Below, one piece after another: positions 26,068 to 35,152 of a stretch of DNA of 64,000 nucleotides; position 1 is the first letter of the stretch; the number at the start of each line of letters is the position of its first letter. The notes below the pieces were generated by a model. It was not told the origin of the DNA. It searched no databases and saw only the letters and a program-made list of their open reading frames with translations. Source of the stretch: CBDBES01 sp965204465 (GTDB lineage Bacteria; Spirochaetota; Leptospiria; Turneriellales; CBDBES01); assembly GCA_965204465.1 (NCBI GenBank), contig CBDBES010000002.1, positions 868,001 through 932,000 of the forward strand. The letters are read 5' to 3'. A program made the position numbers and the translations under genes.

Positions 26068-26757
26068 CTATTTATTCTGTTTTGTCCAGTAGATGCGTAC
26101 CGCCTCTTCTAGATTTTTTGCATTCGCCTTTTTAGTGACCAGAGATGGCTTACTATGTAGTACGATCTCACCTTCGATCAAAACAGCCATTTCATCTGCC
26201 ATCTCTTCTACTTCTGACATGATATGAGAAGTAAACAAAATCGTTTTTTCTTCTTTTTTTCTAAAATTGATGAATTCTTTCAAATAATAAGAAATGGATG
26301 GATCTAATCCAGCGGTTGGTTCATCTAAAATAATGATAGAAGGATTGAACATGAAACACTGCAGAATATTTATCTTTTGCTTCATCCCATGAGAAAGGTG
26401 GGCTATCTTTTTATTTGAAAATGTATTTATTCTCATGTCATGGATCAATTGATCTTTATATTTGGGTATGTCTCTGGTCAGACTCTCAAAGAATCGGATC
26501 AGATCTATGACTCTTAGGTTTTTAGGGAAAGCCGGATTCTGAGGCATATAGCCTACCATGGTTTGAGGGTCTATGCCCTTCAATTTTCCAGAGTCGGGAG
26601 TCACCACACCAAGAAGACACTTCAAAAAAGTACTTTTGCCTGAACCATTTGGTCCCAATAAAGCGAACGAGCAACCACTGGGAATACGAATAGATATATT
26701 CTGAAGAACCTGATTATGATCTCCGAATTTTTTATTGAGTCCTTTAATATTGATCAT
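26068..26757 (-). CDS. nosF: NosF-type ABC transporter ATPase
   Basis: It pairs with NosY to support NosZ copper-site assembly. The 229 residues hold Walker A GPNGSGKSTFLKCLLG, Q-loop YMPQNPAFP, signature LSHGMKQKINIL (LSHGM variant of LSGGQ, common in this ABC-2 group), Walker B IIILDEPTAGLDP and the H-loop TSHIMSE. It follows nosD. Its stop is in frame with the next gene, where no normal start codon exists. Confidence 0.9.
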   Translation of the reverse strand: MINIKGLNKKFGDHNQVLQNISIRIPSGCSFALLGPNGSGKSTFLKCLLGVVTPDSGKLKGIDPQTMVGYMPQNPAFPKNLRVIDLIRFFESLTRDIPKYKDQLIHDMRINTFSNKKIAHLSHGMKQKINILQCFMFNPSIIILDEPTAGLDPSISYYLKEFINFRKKEEKTILFTSHIMSEVEEMADEMAVLIEGEIVLHSKPSLVTKKANAKNLEEAVRIYWTKQNK

Positions 26758-26799
26758 GATTGAAGATATCCGTCATAGTTAAATCAAATTTAATTTTTC

Positions 26800-28077
26800 T
26801 TAGGGGGGGGGTATAGTAACGGGAAAAATAAGAGGCGTTTCATCATACAGATGTTCTGGCCCCAATGCAGGGAAAATCCTTTCAGCAAACTCTAAGAAAT
26901 AAGAGATCGGAGAATTCAATAATAGAGCCAATTCAGGGATCTTTTCCGTCCAGTATACGAATGAATGCACAGGCCTGTATAGTATATCTCCATGTCCATC
27001 CAGGTCTAGGTCAAATCCTTTATATTTACTCCAGTAGTTGCGAGTAAACTTATTGCGGTTCTCCTTTGTATTGGTAGAAACATCAAAAAAATTATCTGTG
27101 ATATTGTTCTCCGAAAATATATTTTGGTCGCAATTGCCGTATATTTTAATCGCAATGCCATTTTTCTTTAGATGGTTGAATTGAAAAATAGTATAAGAAA
27201 CAGAGTCTAGTATCATCCCTTCTGTTTTATTTTGGATGATGTTATAGCGAAAATTACTGTAATTGATCTCTTTCAAAAGAAGTCCCAGAGAAAAACTCTT
27301 AAAACTCTTATCAAAATAATTTCTGAATACATTGATCCTCTCTGAATACATTATAGCCACCCCTGTTTGGTTTGCAGAGAAAGAGTTTCGTATAAAGTCG
27401 CTGTCATGACAGAACATGAAATGCATCCCATACCTTAAATTCTGGGAACTCTGGTTATCTGATATAGAAAGAGAATAAGAGAATTCAAAATATAAACCGT
27501 CCCTGTGGTTTGATATATGATTCTTTCGTATTTGAATAAAATGACTGTACCATAAATGAATTCCATTCCCAGAAAGTACCTCTCCCTTTGCATTTCCCTT
27601 CATAATGTTTCCCTCAAGTTCACAATTTTTTGCTCTGGCCAGATAGATACCGTAGGTGGTATTCAGAATATGATTGTTCATTAAACGGCAATGGCTCGTA
27701 TTCTCTACATAGATCCCGGCGATGTCTTCTATATCACTCTTACCACTATTTCGAATGGTCAAAGAATCCAGAGTCACATGCTTGCTCTTTATATGAATAA
27801 CATGCCCTTTGAATGATCCGTCAATTACGGTGCCTTCTGTGCCTCTTAGGGTTAAGGGCTTTGCTATCTCAATCGAACCGTTCCTGTAGACTCCTTTTTT
27901 TATTAGGATGGTATCATGCGCAGATGCCTTGGATATCGCTTCAGGAATATTCTTCATTTTGCATCCATTTAGACAAACCTGTATCGTTTTGGCTTCTATG
28001 GGAATGCTAATATTCAAAAAATAAATGATTAATAGTAAAAAGAATGATCTTTTCATCATAAGTGAGTTCGAATGCAT
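26800..28077 (-). CDS. nosD: NosD periplasmic copper-site maturation protein
   Basis: NosD is a periplasmic right-handed beta-helix protein needed to insert or mature the CuZ centre of NosZ. The signal (SFFLLLIIYFLNISIPIEA) is followed by CASH-type repeats: I.KGVYRNGSIEIAKPLTLRG, GTVIDGSFKGHVIHI, then N-x-I/F repeats to about residue 320 (TTYGIYLARAKNCELEGN, GVAIMYSERINVFRN) and NYWSKYKGFDLDLDGHGD. The protein ends exactly on a C9 tract (26803-26811) that encodes PPP before TAA, so slippage would alter the C-terminus. The start at 28077 is not certain; ATGs at 28059/28056 are also in frame. Confidence 0.92.
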   Translation of the reverse strand: MHSNSLMMKRSFFLLLIIYFLNISIPIEAKTIQVCLNGCKMKNIPEAISKASAHDTILIKKGVYRNGSIEIAKPLTLRGTEGTVIDGSFKGHVIHIKSKHVTLDSLTIRNSGKSDIEDIAGIYVENTSHCRLMNNHILNTTYGIYLARAKNCELEGNIMKGNAKGEVLSGNGIHLWYSHFIQIRKNHISNHRDGLYFEFSYSLSISDNQSSQNLRYGMHFMFCHDSDFIRNSFSANQTGVAIMYSERINVFRNYFDKSFKSFSLGLLLKEINYSNFRYNIIQNKTEGMILDSVSYTIFQFNHLKKNGIAIKIYGNCDQNIFSENNITDNFFDVSTNTKENRNKFTRNYWSKYKGFDLDLDGHGDILYRPVHSFVYWTEKIPELALLLNSPISYFLEFAERIFPALGPEHLYDETPLIFPVTIPPP

Positions 28078-28228
28078 GATCCTATAAAAAAGTCAATCTT
28101 CTATACCTATAATGATAGAGATACTGCGGTACCCCTTGTTCTTGTTTGGAAACAGTTTTTCAACACACTCCTCCCCCCACGAACAACAATGGATCCTATT
28201 GAGCACTGATTGGGGGTATATAATGATA

Positions 28229-28717
28229 TTATTTAAGCCACACTTTTTTTATGTATCGTTCTACCTGGTCGAATGTCAGTTTTTTCCCTGGATGCTTCTT
28301 CCTTGTCTCTTCCAATTGGGATGTATTGGAATAGGCCGATAGATGAGCCCCCATGGGAGAAGGTATGTCCTGAGATTGCAGATAATATGCCTTATGAGCT
28401 TCTACATATTGATCTTTGCGCATAATATCTTTAACATAGAATTTATTCTGTTTATCTTCATTCCCAGCATTATGAGAAGAACCTTCTTCTTTTTTCTTAA
28501 TTTTATAGGCTGTCATACATTCTATGCTGTCAAAATGATCTGCCTTTCCATTAGGATTCACGATCTGTGCGTTGAAACGTGCATCTGCGATATGCATTTT
28601 GCAGTAGGCACATCTATGCTCACCCATTTTAATGGGAACGGGTTTTTGTGAAAAACATGAATAGAATGCAAAGGATATTAAAAATACTAAGATTGAAAAG
28701 GAGAATATTTTTTTCAT
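28229..28717 (-). CDS. nosL: NosL copper-binding lipoprotein
   Basis: NosL is a Cu(I)-binding outer-leaflet lipoprotein that delivers copper to NosZ. The signal ends with lipobox AFYSC (Cys20). The NosL motif HRCAYCKMHIADARFNAQI contains the Cys and Met metal ligands, then HFDSIECMTAY, and QSQDIPSPMGAHLSAY near the end. Its ATG lies one base after the stop of the preceding membrane-protein gene. A 150-bp gap without gene separates it from nosD. Confidence 0.93.
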   Translation of the reverse strand: MKKIFSFSILVFLISFAFYSCFSQKPVPIKMGEHRCAYCKMHIADARFNAQIVNPNGKADHFDSIECMTAYKIKKKEEGSSHNAGNEDKQNKFYVKDIMRKDQYVEAHKAYYLQSQDIPSPMGAHLSAYSNTSQLEETRKKHPGKKLTFDQVERYIKKVWLK

Positions 28718-28718
28718 T

Positions 28719-29312
28719 TTACTTTTTAGAGCTCAAAGAAGACCTTCTCTCATGCCAGACTATATAGATCAGTATACCCGCTGACAAAAATAAAAAATGG
28801 GCCCCAAAATAAGGCCAACTGCATGTGGTTACATTTAAAATGTCTTTGCATGCAAATAAAGGAGGCTGAAAATCTATGGATTGATCATATAGAGGAGCTG
28901 TTTTATCCAGATCAGTGCCGTAATCATGGAGCCATTGATAAAAATCATATAGACCGGCAGCTCCCACCAGAAAGATATTTATGATCCCCAATATGATCAT
29001 ATACAGTTTTCTATACAGAAGAGTGAATAATGCGCCACCTATCATATAGGCTAGAACAAAAGGCATATAACGCAGTTCTGGTATGGAATCCGGTTTTATT
29101 TTTTTCATTCCTATATAATGGTTGAAATCGTTTATGGTATATATATCGAAATCAGCCCCCCCTGTGATCTTATGAACCCAGATGTAGATAGACAATGGTT
29201 CTATGAACTGTCTTCCTGTCATCTCGATATACCAGATCGGGACTACATATACCAATGACATGGATCCCGCCACGATCAATAGAAGATAAACACTTCTTCT
29301 TGAGATTTTTAT
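28719..29312 (-). CDS. Polytopic membrane protein of clade II nos operons (apparent ATA start)
   Basis: The product resembles the conserved membrane protein located directly after nosZ in clade II clusters, with the pattern WIE...EPLSIYIWVHKITGG, INDFNHYIGMKKI, YDFYQWLHDYGTDLD and a last TM segment. Homologues begin MKKIS..SR, and here the codons upstream of the first TTG (29279) read K-I-S-R-R-S-V-Y-L-L-L after an ATA at 29310-29312. That ATA overlaps the nosZ stop as TAATA, exactly like a TAATG coupling with G changed to A. Starting at the TTG would cut away the positive head and part of TM1. Function: membrane partner for electron transfer or maturation, unproven. Confidence 0.75.
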   Translation of the reverse strand: MKISRRSVYLLLIVAGSMSLVYVVPIWYIEMTGRQFIEPLSIYIWVHKITGGADFDIYTINDFNHYIGMKKIKPDSIPELRYMPFVLAYMIGGALFTLLYRKLYMIILGIINIFLVGAAGLYDFYQWLHDYGTDLDKTAPLYDQSIDFQPPLFACKDILNVTTCSWPYFGAHFLFLSAGILIYIVWHERRSSLSSKK

Positions 29313-31249
29313 TACCTACTAACTCTAATATAGTTCTGCATTTCCTGATGCAACGCAGAGCAAAAGTCAGTGCAGTAAAATGGATAAATACCAGGTTTTT
29401 GCGGTTTCCAGGCTACAGATTTAGTTTGACCCGGCATGATCAATATATTGGAAATGGGCGCCCCATAGATGGCAAAACCATGTGGGATATCAAATTTTTG
29501 AGTGAGGTTTGTTACATGAAAGAAAACTGTGTCACCCATCTTCAACTCAATTTTATCCGGCTTAAAATGGGTTAGCTGGGCTGTCATGTGAACATGCACT
29601 GTTTTACCGCTGCGTACAACCTTTGCATCTTGTTCCTTGATCGTTGCATAGGGATGCTTGTTTTCTTCTAATTTAAAGAGGCGGGCAGATTTCTTCATTA
29701 GTTTGTCGGCTGTGATCATCTGTGCATAATGAGGTTCTCCCATAGTAGGGAAATCAAGGATCAACTCTCCTCTGCCTCCTGAAATATCGTATAGCTGCGC
29801 TGAATGGGCCATTTCCATCCCAGTGGGAAGATAACGGTCCCCTGTAAGCTTGTTCATGGTTACCAGATATTTCCCGTATGGATTGCGGGTATGCCCTCCC
29901 ACTACAGAAAGATGACCTATATTATAATATGAAGGAAGGTCTTCTATAACTTCAAGAGAGCTTACTCCCCATACCAATACATTGCTGCTCAGGAAACATG
30001 AAGTATATGCCTTTCCTTTGTCGTCGAACTGGGTATGCAGTGGACCCAGACAGGCAAACTTTTTCCCTTCTGATTTTTCTTTCTTTTGAACTTCTCCATG
30101 AAGGGTAGATTCATATTTCAGAACGGGTATCGAATCAATTACCTTGATCGTGTTTTTCTTGTCTTGAATTGCTTTCTGAAACTTGCTAAAAGAATGCACC
30201 GGTATCAAAGCAGAGAGTTTGCCTCCCCCTACAATATATTCTCCATCAGGACTCACATCGACTCCATGCGGGCTCTTTGGAGTAGGTAAAAAATAGAGAG
30301 ACCCTGGACAATCTTTAGGATACAGTAGCTTTACACTATTATGTTTTACAGAAACCACTGGTTTGTTTTCAGGATGATAATTATGATAATATGTTGCAGG
30401 AATTGTATTTGCCTTGCTATAGCAGCCTTCCGCTTTTTTCCAATTAAATGCCAGAATAAAGTCTTTATCATTTTTCGAGGCTTCTATCTCAAGCATCTTC
30501 CATGATTGTTCTGTATTGTAAGAACTAAAAAAACACCAGCCATGGGAAGGTCCTTTCCCACAATTAGATAGGTCATAGTGAAATCCCGGAACGATGACCT
30601 GTAAGTATATGCTCATTTTTCCGCTTTCGGGATCAACCTTAACCATGGTGATCGTGCCATTGAATTTCCCTTCTGAAAAACTTTCTATTGGAATATCTTT
30701 CTGGGGCACTGGAACTGAAAACCTTGTGGCAGCCATTAAATATTCCGTGTTTTCAGTCGCAAAAGGGGAGGCGTGATTTCCTGCGCTATTTGGAATTTCA
30801 ATGATCTCTTTAGTCTCAAAATAACTCAGGTCGATTCTGGCGATCCTGGGGGTATTATTTGCATTGATGAAAAGCCACCTACCGTCATGATTTCCTTTGG
30901 TCATTGAAAGCTCTGGATGATGGCTGTCATCCCAAGGCAAAAGACCATGAGAAGTGAGTAGAATATTTTTTGTCTCTTCTTCGATCCCATAGCCATTTTC
31001 GGGGAAAAGAGAAAAAACGGGTATCGTCTTGAACAACCTACCGGAAGGTATTCCATGTACAGTCAAATTACCGCTATATCCGCCTGAGAAGAATGCATAT
31101 ATTTCATCTTTCTCACCCGGTGCAACATATACTTTTTTGGCTGCATCTGTAGCGCCTTTACATAGATATCCGCTGAACATAATACAGCACCCTAAGAAAA
31201 ATAAAATAATATTTTTCCGATTTTTAATGGTTTCTACTACTTGTTTCAT
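29312..31249 (-). CDS. nosZ: Nitrous oxide reductase NosZ, clade II (Sec-type)
   Basis: NosZ reduces N2O to N2 in the periplasm. The N-terminus has a Sec-type signal with YLCKGATDAA (no twin-arginine), typical of clade II. CuZ ligands occur in DDSHHPELS and GNHDGRWLFINANN, and in HGVDVSPDGEYIVGGGK and FACLGPLHTQFDDKGKAYTSCF. The CuA site is in the C-terminal cupredoxin: FYCTDFCSALHQEM. All metal motifs look intact. The frame is open from 31294, but ATG 31249 follows AAGGAGG at good distance and lies just after the cytochrome stop (31254-31256), so I use it (645 residues). Confidence 0.97.
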   Translation of the reverse strand: MKQVVETIKNRKNIILFFLGCCIMFSGYLCKGATDAAKKVYVAPGEKDEIYAFFSGGYSGNLTVHGIPSGRLFKTIPVFSLFPENGYGIEEETKNILLTSHGLLPWDDSHHPELSMTKGNHDGRWLFINANNTPRIARIDLSYFETKEIIEIPNSAGNHASPFATENTEYLMAATRFSVPVPQKDIPIESFSEGKFNGTITMVKVDPESGKMSIYLQVIVPGFHYDLSNCGKGPSHGWCFFSSYNTEQSWKMLEIEASKNDKDFILAFNWKKAEGCYSKANTIPATYYHNYHPENKPVVSVKHNSVKLLYPKDCPGSLYFLPTPKSPHGVDVSPDGEYIVGGGKLSALIPVHSFSKFQKAIQDKKNTIKVIDSIPVLKYESTLHGEVQKKEKSEGKKFACLGPLHTQFDDKGKAYTSCFLSSNVLVWGVSSLEVIEDLPSYYNIGHLSVVGGHTRNPYGKYLVTMNKLTGDRYLPTGMEMAHSAQLYDISGGRGELILDFPTMGEPHYAQMITADKLMKKSARLFKLEENKHPYATIKEQDAKVVRSGKTVHVHMTAQLTHFKPDKIELKMGDTVFFHVTNLTQKFDIPHGFAIYGAPISNILIMPGQTKSVAWKPQKPGIYPFYCTDFCSALHQEMQNYIRVSR

Positions 31250-31253
31250 TATA

Positions 31254-31736
31254 TTAGCCTCCTTTATTATTAGCTTCCTTTTTACTCTGTTCATTCCCGC
31301 CCTGGTCGCTATTTCTGAAATATTCCAGAATAGTTCTGGATTCTTCTTGAGAGAGTTCTAGTTCTACCATTTTGGTAGGGTAAGTTTCTAAAAGCCCTCT
31401 AGCAATTGAATCTTTCTCTAGCATTTCTTCTGGATTTAGCATCATGTTCATGATCCATTCGGGTGATCTTCTTTTTGTGATGCCTTCCATGGCAGGACCT
31501 ATATATTTTTCAGACATCTTATGGCATGAAGCGCATTTAAACTCGAATGTTTTCTTACCAGCCTCTACCATGTCTAGATCAATCTCATTATCCAGTGTAA
31601 CCGATTTTACAGGGCCTATCCCCTTATTCTCCATTGGACCTTTTTTCTCTTTACAGCCTAGGGAAAATGTAATAGACAATAGAACGAAGAATAAGATTTT
31701 ATTGATCATGCCTCTTTCTCTTTTTAATATTTTCAT
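31254..31736 (-). CDS. c-type cytochrome lipoprotein, first gene of the nos operon
   Basis: The heme site is KCASCH with a distal methionine in the second half (PTKM..LE). A signal with lipobox SLGC (start M10, 31709, gives the compact form MINKILFFVLLSITFSLGC) makes it a lipoprotein anchored in the periplasm. It is a likely electron donor to NosZ, as small monoheme cytochromes are in other clade II clusters. It ends in a Glu/Lys/Asn-rich tail. A TTGACA-like hexamer occurs at about 31793-31798 on the minus strand but the -10 is weak. Confidence 0.9.
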   Translation of the reverse strand: MKILKRERGMINKILFFVLLSITFSLGCKEKKGPMENKGIGPVKSVTLDNEIDLDMVEAGKKTFEFKCASCHKMSEKYIGPAMEGITKRRSPEWIMNMMLNPEEMLEKDSIARGLLETYPTKMVELELSQEESRTILEYFRNSDQGGNEQSKKEANNKGG

Positions 31737-32005
31737 AATATTGCCATAACCTTTTTCTTCTTCTTCTTCGCTATGGTCTTCTTCACATTTTATCTGTCAA
31801 ATACTTTTTAATTTTTTAAAAATAAATTCACGATTGATTTTATACTTCATCTAGAGTCTGTACAAGTAAAAACTCTAGCTGGCGCGCAGGGGCTGAGGCT
31901 GGTAAAAAAAATGTTTCCTGATCAACTAATACTTTTAATTTTTTTCATAAGAAAAAAGAAAGAAAAGGATTGACAATGCAAGCCATGAGATATCTATAAA
32001 TTTGC

Positions 32006-32311
32006 ATGCGCTTTTTAAAAAGAACACCCAGGGTCAATCTTCTTTTGAATCTTTTTCTATGCCTTTGCTTTATTTCTAATGTACTTGGAATGAAGTCGCA
32101 AAAATGGGAAGGTAAAACAGATGCACAGGGAAGAGTCAGCATCAGTATTAAAGTAAAAGAAGATAAGCCATTTTTCCTACAGGGATTTATATGGTTTAAA
32201 GAGAGCTGGAGACCTGTGAATATATTCTGGGATACTACAAAAATATGGTTCGACCTTGGCGAAAAATTCAAGGATACTCCTTATAGAGTCCAACTATTGA
32301 TCCCTGACTAG
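32006..32311 (+). CDS. Small exported protein, function unknown
   Basis: The 101-residue product has a basic head and a hydrophobic signal segment (LLLNLFLCLCFISNVLG), then a short beta-type mature domain with repeated W/F residues (FIWFKESWRPVNIFWDTTKIWFDLGEKF). No family is recognised. The gene converges on uvrA and overlaps its 3' end by 18 bp. The region before it has a short GC-rich patch (GGCGCGCAGGGGC near 31881) that differs from the AT-rich background. Confidence 0.55.
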   Translation: MRFLKRTPRVNLLLNLFLCLCFISNVLGMKSQKWEGKTDAQGRVSISIKVKEDKPFFLQGFIWFKESWRPVNIFWDTTKIWFDLGEKFKDTPYRVQLLIPD

Positions 32312-35152
32312 CCATTTCTTTAAGTAATTTCCTGTCATTGAATCTGAATTGAAAATGATCTTTTCAGGATTCCCCTGCGCCACCACTCTGCCACCATCTT
32401 CACCGCCTCCAGGACCAAGGTCGATGATCCAGTCGGCGGTTTTGATCACATCCATATTATGTTCTATCACCACAACCGTATTTCCATGGTCAACAAATTG
32501 ATGCAAAACTTTCAATAACTGATTTATATCTTCAAAGTGAAGCCCTGTGGTAGGTTCATCTAAAATATACAATGTCTTTCCTGTCGGTTTTTTAGATAAT
32601 TCAGAGGCCAGTTTGACCCTCTGGGCCTCCCCCCCGGAAAGAGTGGTGGCTGGTTGTCCTATTTTAATGTAACCAAGCCCAACATCATACATTGCCTTTA
32701 ATTTTCTTTTGACCATGAAAATAGCATCAAAAAATTGTAAGCCTTCTTCTACAGACATTTCTAATACATCATGTATATTTTTACCCTTAAAACGCATCTC
32801 TAAAGTTTCTCTATTGTACCTCTTTCCCTTGCATATTTCGCAGGTAACGTAAACATCGGGTAAAAAATGCATCTCTATTCTTTTAAGTCCGTCTCCTTCG
32901 CATGCCTCGCATCTCCCGCCAGAAACATTGAATGAAAATCTACCTGGTTTATATCCCCTCATTTTGCTGGAAGGCAGATTCGCGAATAGCTCTCTGATCG
33001 ATGTAAATGCACCCGTATACGTAGCAGGATTTGATCGGGGGGTTCTTCCAATAGGACTCTGATCGATATCAATCACCTTGTCAATGTAAGACAATCCAGT
33101 GATTTTTTTATGAGCCCCAGGCAATATATGACTATTATGTAAATAACTTGCCAGTCCTTTATACAAAATTTCATTCACCAATGTGCTTTTTCCGCTTCCG
33201 GAGAGACCAGTTACACATATAAATATTCCCAGAGGAAATTCCACATTGATTTTCTTCAAGTTATTTGCACTCCCCTGGAATATTTTAACCACCTTGTTAT
33301 TTTTTTTTCTTCTTTTAGAAGGTATTTCTATTTTTTTTTGGTTGGATAGATATTGACCCGTAATGGATCTATCATTGTTTAAAAGAGATGTATAATCTCC
33401 ATTATGAATTACATTCCCTCCATATAAACCTGCTCTTGGACCAATGTCCACAATATGATCGGCAGATTGAATGGTTTCTTCATCATGTTCTACAACAATA
33501 ATAGTGTTTCCAATATCTCTTAGATTTTTTAAGGTATCTATTAGTTTCTTATTATCACTCTGATGCAGTCCAATAGAAGGTTCATCCAATACATATAATA
33601 CCCCCATTAAAGCAGAACCAATTTGAGTAGCCAAACGGATCCTCTGCGCCTCTCCCCCCGATAATGTGCCAGCCATCCGGCTCAAATTCAAATACCCCAG
33701 ACCAACATTCTCTAAGAAACCAAGACGGCTATTTATTTCTTTTAAAGCCTGTTTAGCAATTTGTAACTCTATCTTGTTTAATTTTAAATCATTAAAAAAT
33801 TTCCAGGCTTCTTTTATAGATAGAGAACAAATATCCCAAATATGCTTATCATGAATGAAAATACTTAATGCCTCTGGTTTTAATCTCTTTCCTTTACATT
33901 CATTGCAGTTCATGGAAACCATATATTGATCCAGCCTTTGCCTCTGAGCGTCTGAAAAGGTAGTTTCATATCTACGACGTAAATTAGGGATGATTCCTTC
34001 GAACTTTTTCTGAAATATGTGCGATTTATCATGGTTTTCCCATTTGAAGTTGATCTTTTCCTTTCCCGTTCCATATAGAATGATCTTTTTGATATTGGAG
34101 CTTAATTTTTTCCAGGGAGTATCCAAAGAAAAATGGTACTTTTCCTGCAATCCATTCATGATCGCCCGGTAATAAGATCCCCCCGACCACCCTAATCCTT
34201 CTGCAAATACGCCTTCTGAAATTGTTTTTTCAGCATCATTAATGATCAATTTAGGATGAAATTCTAAAGAAGCACCCAGACCAGAACAAGAAGAACAGGC
34301 TCCCTCAGGCGAATTAAATGAAAAAAGGCGATGGGTGATCTCTGGAAAATAAATATCGCAATGAAGGCATGCCAGTTTAGTGGAAAAAAATTGTTCTTTA
34401 AGAGATTTTTGATCATTCTTTACGGATTTTGTATAAAGTAGGATTGCCTGCTGATTGCCTTTTTGTAATGCTAATTCCATAGAATCGGTGAGGCGCATTA
34501 CAATATTATCCCTTTTCTCTGGATCCAGAACTAAACGATCCACCACAATTTCAATCGAGTGTTTCTTATTTTTTTCAAGTTTGATTTCATCATCCAAGGA
34601 GTAGATATCTCCATCTACTCTTACCCTTACGAATCCCTCTTTAGAAAGACTCTCTAATGCATATTTATGTTCCCCTTTTTTGTTTTTCACAATAGGAGCT
34701 AATACCTGAACATTTATTTTCTCTTTAGAAGCAAAATCCAATATTTGATCTATGATGCTATCTATGGACTGCGCCTTTAAGATCCTTTTACAATTAGGAC
34801 ATTTAGGCTTTCCGATCCTGGCAAATATGAGTTTCATATAATCATATATTTCTGTTACTGTACCTACGGTAGAACGTGGGTTTCGATGAGTGGTTTTCTG
34901 CTGTATGGAAATGGCAGGAGAAAGTCCTTCAATGGAATCCACATCCGGCTTTTCTAACTGGCCTAAGAATTGCCTTGCGTATGCAGAAAGAGATTCCACA
35001 TATCTTCTTTGTCCTTCCGCATAGATCGTATCGAATGCAAGAGAGCTTTTTCCACTTCCAGAGAGCCCTGTGATCACTGTAAGTTTTTCTCTGGGAATAT
35101 CTACATTTATATTTTTGAGATTATGTTCTCTGGCGCCAATGATTCTGATCAT
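32294..35152 (-). CDS. uvrA: Excinuclease ABC subunit A
   Basis: UvrA scans DNA for damage and loads UvrB in nucleotide excision repair. The 952-residue length is usual. Both ATPase halves are intact: Walker A GLSGSGKSSLAFDTIYAEGQ near residue 30 and GLSGSGKSTLVNEILYKG near 640, signatures LSGGEAQRIRLATQIGS and LSGGEAQRVKLASELSK, Walker B VLDEPSIGLH and ILDEPTTGLH. Zinc-finger cysteines are CLHCDIYFPEITHRLFSFN..CSSC and CEACEGDG..CEICKGKRY. It overlaps purB by 4 bp. Confidence 0.98.
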   Translation of the reverse strand: MIRIIGAREHNLKNINVDIPREKLTVITGLSGSGKSSLAFDTIYAEGQRRYVESLSAYARQFLGQLEKPDVDSIEGLSPAISIQQKTTHRNPRSTVGTVTEIYDYMKLIFARIGKPKCPNCKRILKAQSIDSIIDQILDFASKEKINVQVLAPIVKNKKGEHKYALESLSKEGFVRVRVDGDIYSLDDEIKLEKNKKHSIEIVVDRLVLDPEKRDNIVMRLTDSMELALQKGNQQAILLYTKSVKNDQKSLKEQFFSTKLACLHCDIYFPEITHRLFSFNSPEGACSSCSGLGASLEFHPKLIINDAEKTISEGVFAEGLGWSGGSYYRAIMNGLQEKYHFSLDTPWKKLSSNIKKIILYGTGKEKINFKWENHDKSHIFQKKFEGIIPNLRRRYETTFSDAQRQRLDQYMVSMNCNECKGKRLKPEALSIFIHDKHIWDICSLSIKEAWKFFNDLKLNKIELQIAKQALKEINSRLGFLENVGLGYLNLSRMAGTLSGGEAQRIRLATQIGSALMGVLYVLDEPSIGLHQSDNKKLIDTLKNLRDIGNTIIVVEHDEETIQSADHIVDIGPRAGLYGGNVIHNGDYTSLLNNDRSITGQYLSNQKKIEIPSKRRKKNNKVVKIFQGSANNLKKINVEFPLGIFICVTGLSGSGKSTLVNEILYKGLASYLHNSHILPGAHKKITGLSYIDKVIDIDQSPIGRTPRSNPATYTGAFTSIRELFANLPSSKMRGYKPGRFSFNVSGGRCEACEGDGLKRIEMHFLPDVYVTCEICKGKRYNRETLEMRFKGKNIHDVLEMSVEEGLQFFDAIFMVKRKLKAMYDVGLGYIKIGQPATTLSGGEAQRVKLASELSKKPTGKTLYILDEPTTGLHFEDINQLLKVLHQFVDHGNTVVVIEHNMDVIKTADWIIDLGPGGGEDGGRVVAQGNPEKIIFNSDSMTGNYLKKWLVRDQ

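Noticed and set aside
31737..31850. FNR/NnrR-type box upstream of the nos operon
   Set aside because: Only half-site-like TTGAC/TTGAT strings occur; no TTGAT-N4-ATCAA palindrome is seen.
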